Shown: in pieces, positions 63,844 through 64,000 of the stretch
Position numbering within the stretch: position 1 is the first letter of the stretch
Layout of the letters: each line of letters starts with the position of its first letter
Translations under genes and position numbers: made by a program
The notes under the pieces: model-generated
What the model was told of the DNA's origin: nothing
The model's input: the letters and a program-made list of their open reading frames with translations, nothing else
The model's database searches: none
Assembly (NCBI GenBank): GCA_963580285.1
Contig: OY757026.1
Coordinates: 70,247,396 to 70,311,395 of the forward strand
Direction of reading: 5' to 3'
Length of the DNA stretch: 64,000 nucleotides
Source of the DNA: Lucinisca nassula
Lineage: Eukaryota; Mollusca; Bivalvia; Lucinida; Lucinidae

Positions 63844-64000
63844 GTATGTTTAGATGACATACTTTAAACTGTTGCAAACAATAAAGGACAGGTTTAGATC
63901 ACTTTCATTAAAAGGTTTGACACCATGATGGCTTTATCTTAGAGCTATTTATTGGTCGGAGCCGGTACTTTTTTTGTCTGTTACTTTGTCCAACGTGCTT

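Overview
This is animal nuclear DNA, most likely from a mollusc and probably a bivalve. Coding sequence is broken into short exons with GT/AG-type splice sites. The long introns are packed with tRNA-derived SINEs, MITEs, minisatellite elements carrying TCCG-type microsatellites, and truncated retroelement copies of kinds I know from molluscan genomes. I see no bacterial-type genes, rRNA or CRISPR. The species assignment is inference.

The window lies inside one gene on the + strand, a metazoan chitin synthase (family 2 glycosyltransferase). I could join 22 exons in phase from position 1 to 63843. They total 3891 nt, or about 1296 residues, with no stop or frame break. Both ends of the gene lie outside the window. 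Exons 1-7 (1-22051) encode the N-terminal membrane region. Exons 8-14 (23971-41826) encode the cytosolic catalytic domain, with [34 protein letters not shown] and QRRRW. Exons 14-16 (41429-45009) encode the membrane cluster that extrudes the polymer and end at the SWGTRE motif. Exons 17-19 encode a charged linker, exon 20 the last membrane pair, and exons 21-22 a charged cytosolic tail that runs off the window. Two of the 21 introns (after exons 2 and 10) use GC donors.

Intron content: the dominant repeat, here family A, is a retroelement. Its copies are truncated at the 5' end and most end in the same 3' terminus (GATCATTGCCTTCACTTCTATTTT or close to it). About 30 copies occur on both strands. 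Four keep the C-terminal part of a reverse-transcriptase-type ORF: 11712-12649, 19993-21098, 33506-34743 and 52640-53920. Other families are a MITE with ACGAAAACACGCCTATA-like ends and a palindromic core, at least four tRNA-derived SINE families, a GTTTAACGTCC SINE-like family, several fold-back elements, and at least seven tandem-repeat elements. The largest array (27528-32049) has a 166-bp unit. Many elements are nested, so relative insertion ages can be read.

The strongest unusual signal is the family A copy at 33506-34743. Its coding part differs from three sister copies by roughly 70 A-to-G changes against only two or three G-to-A, and the pattern stops abruptly at about 34115, before the 3' tail. 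This looks like hypermutation of the element's RNA before reverse transcription, for example by ADAR-type adenosine deamination.
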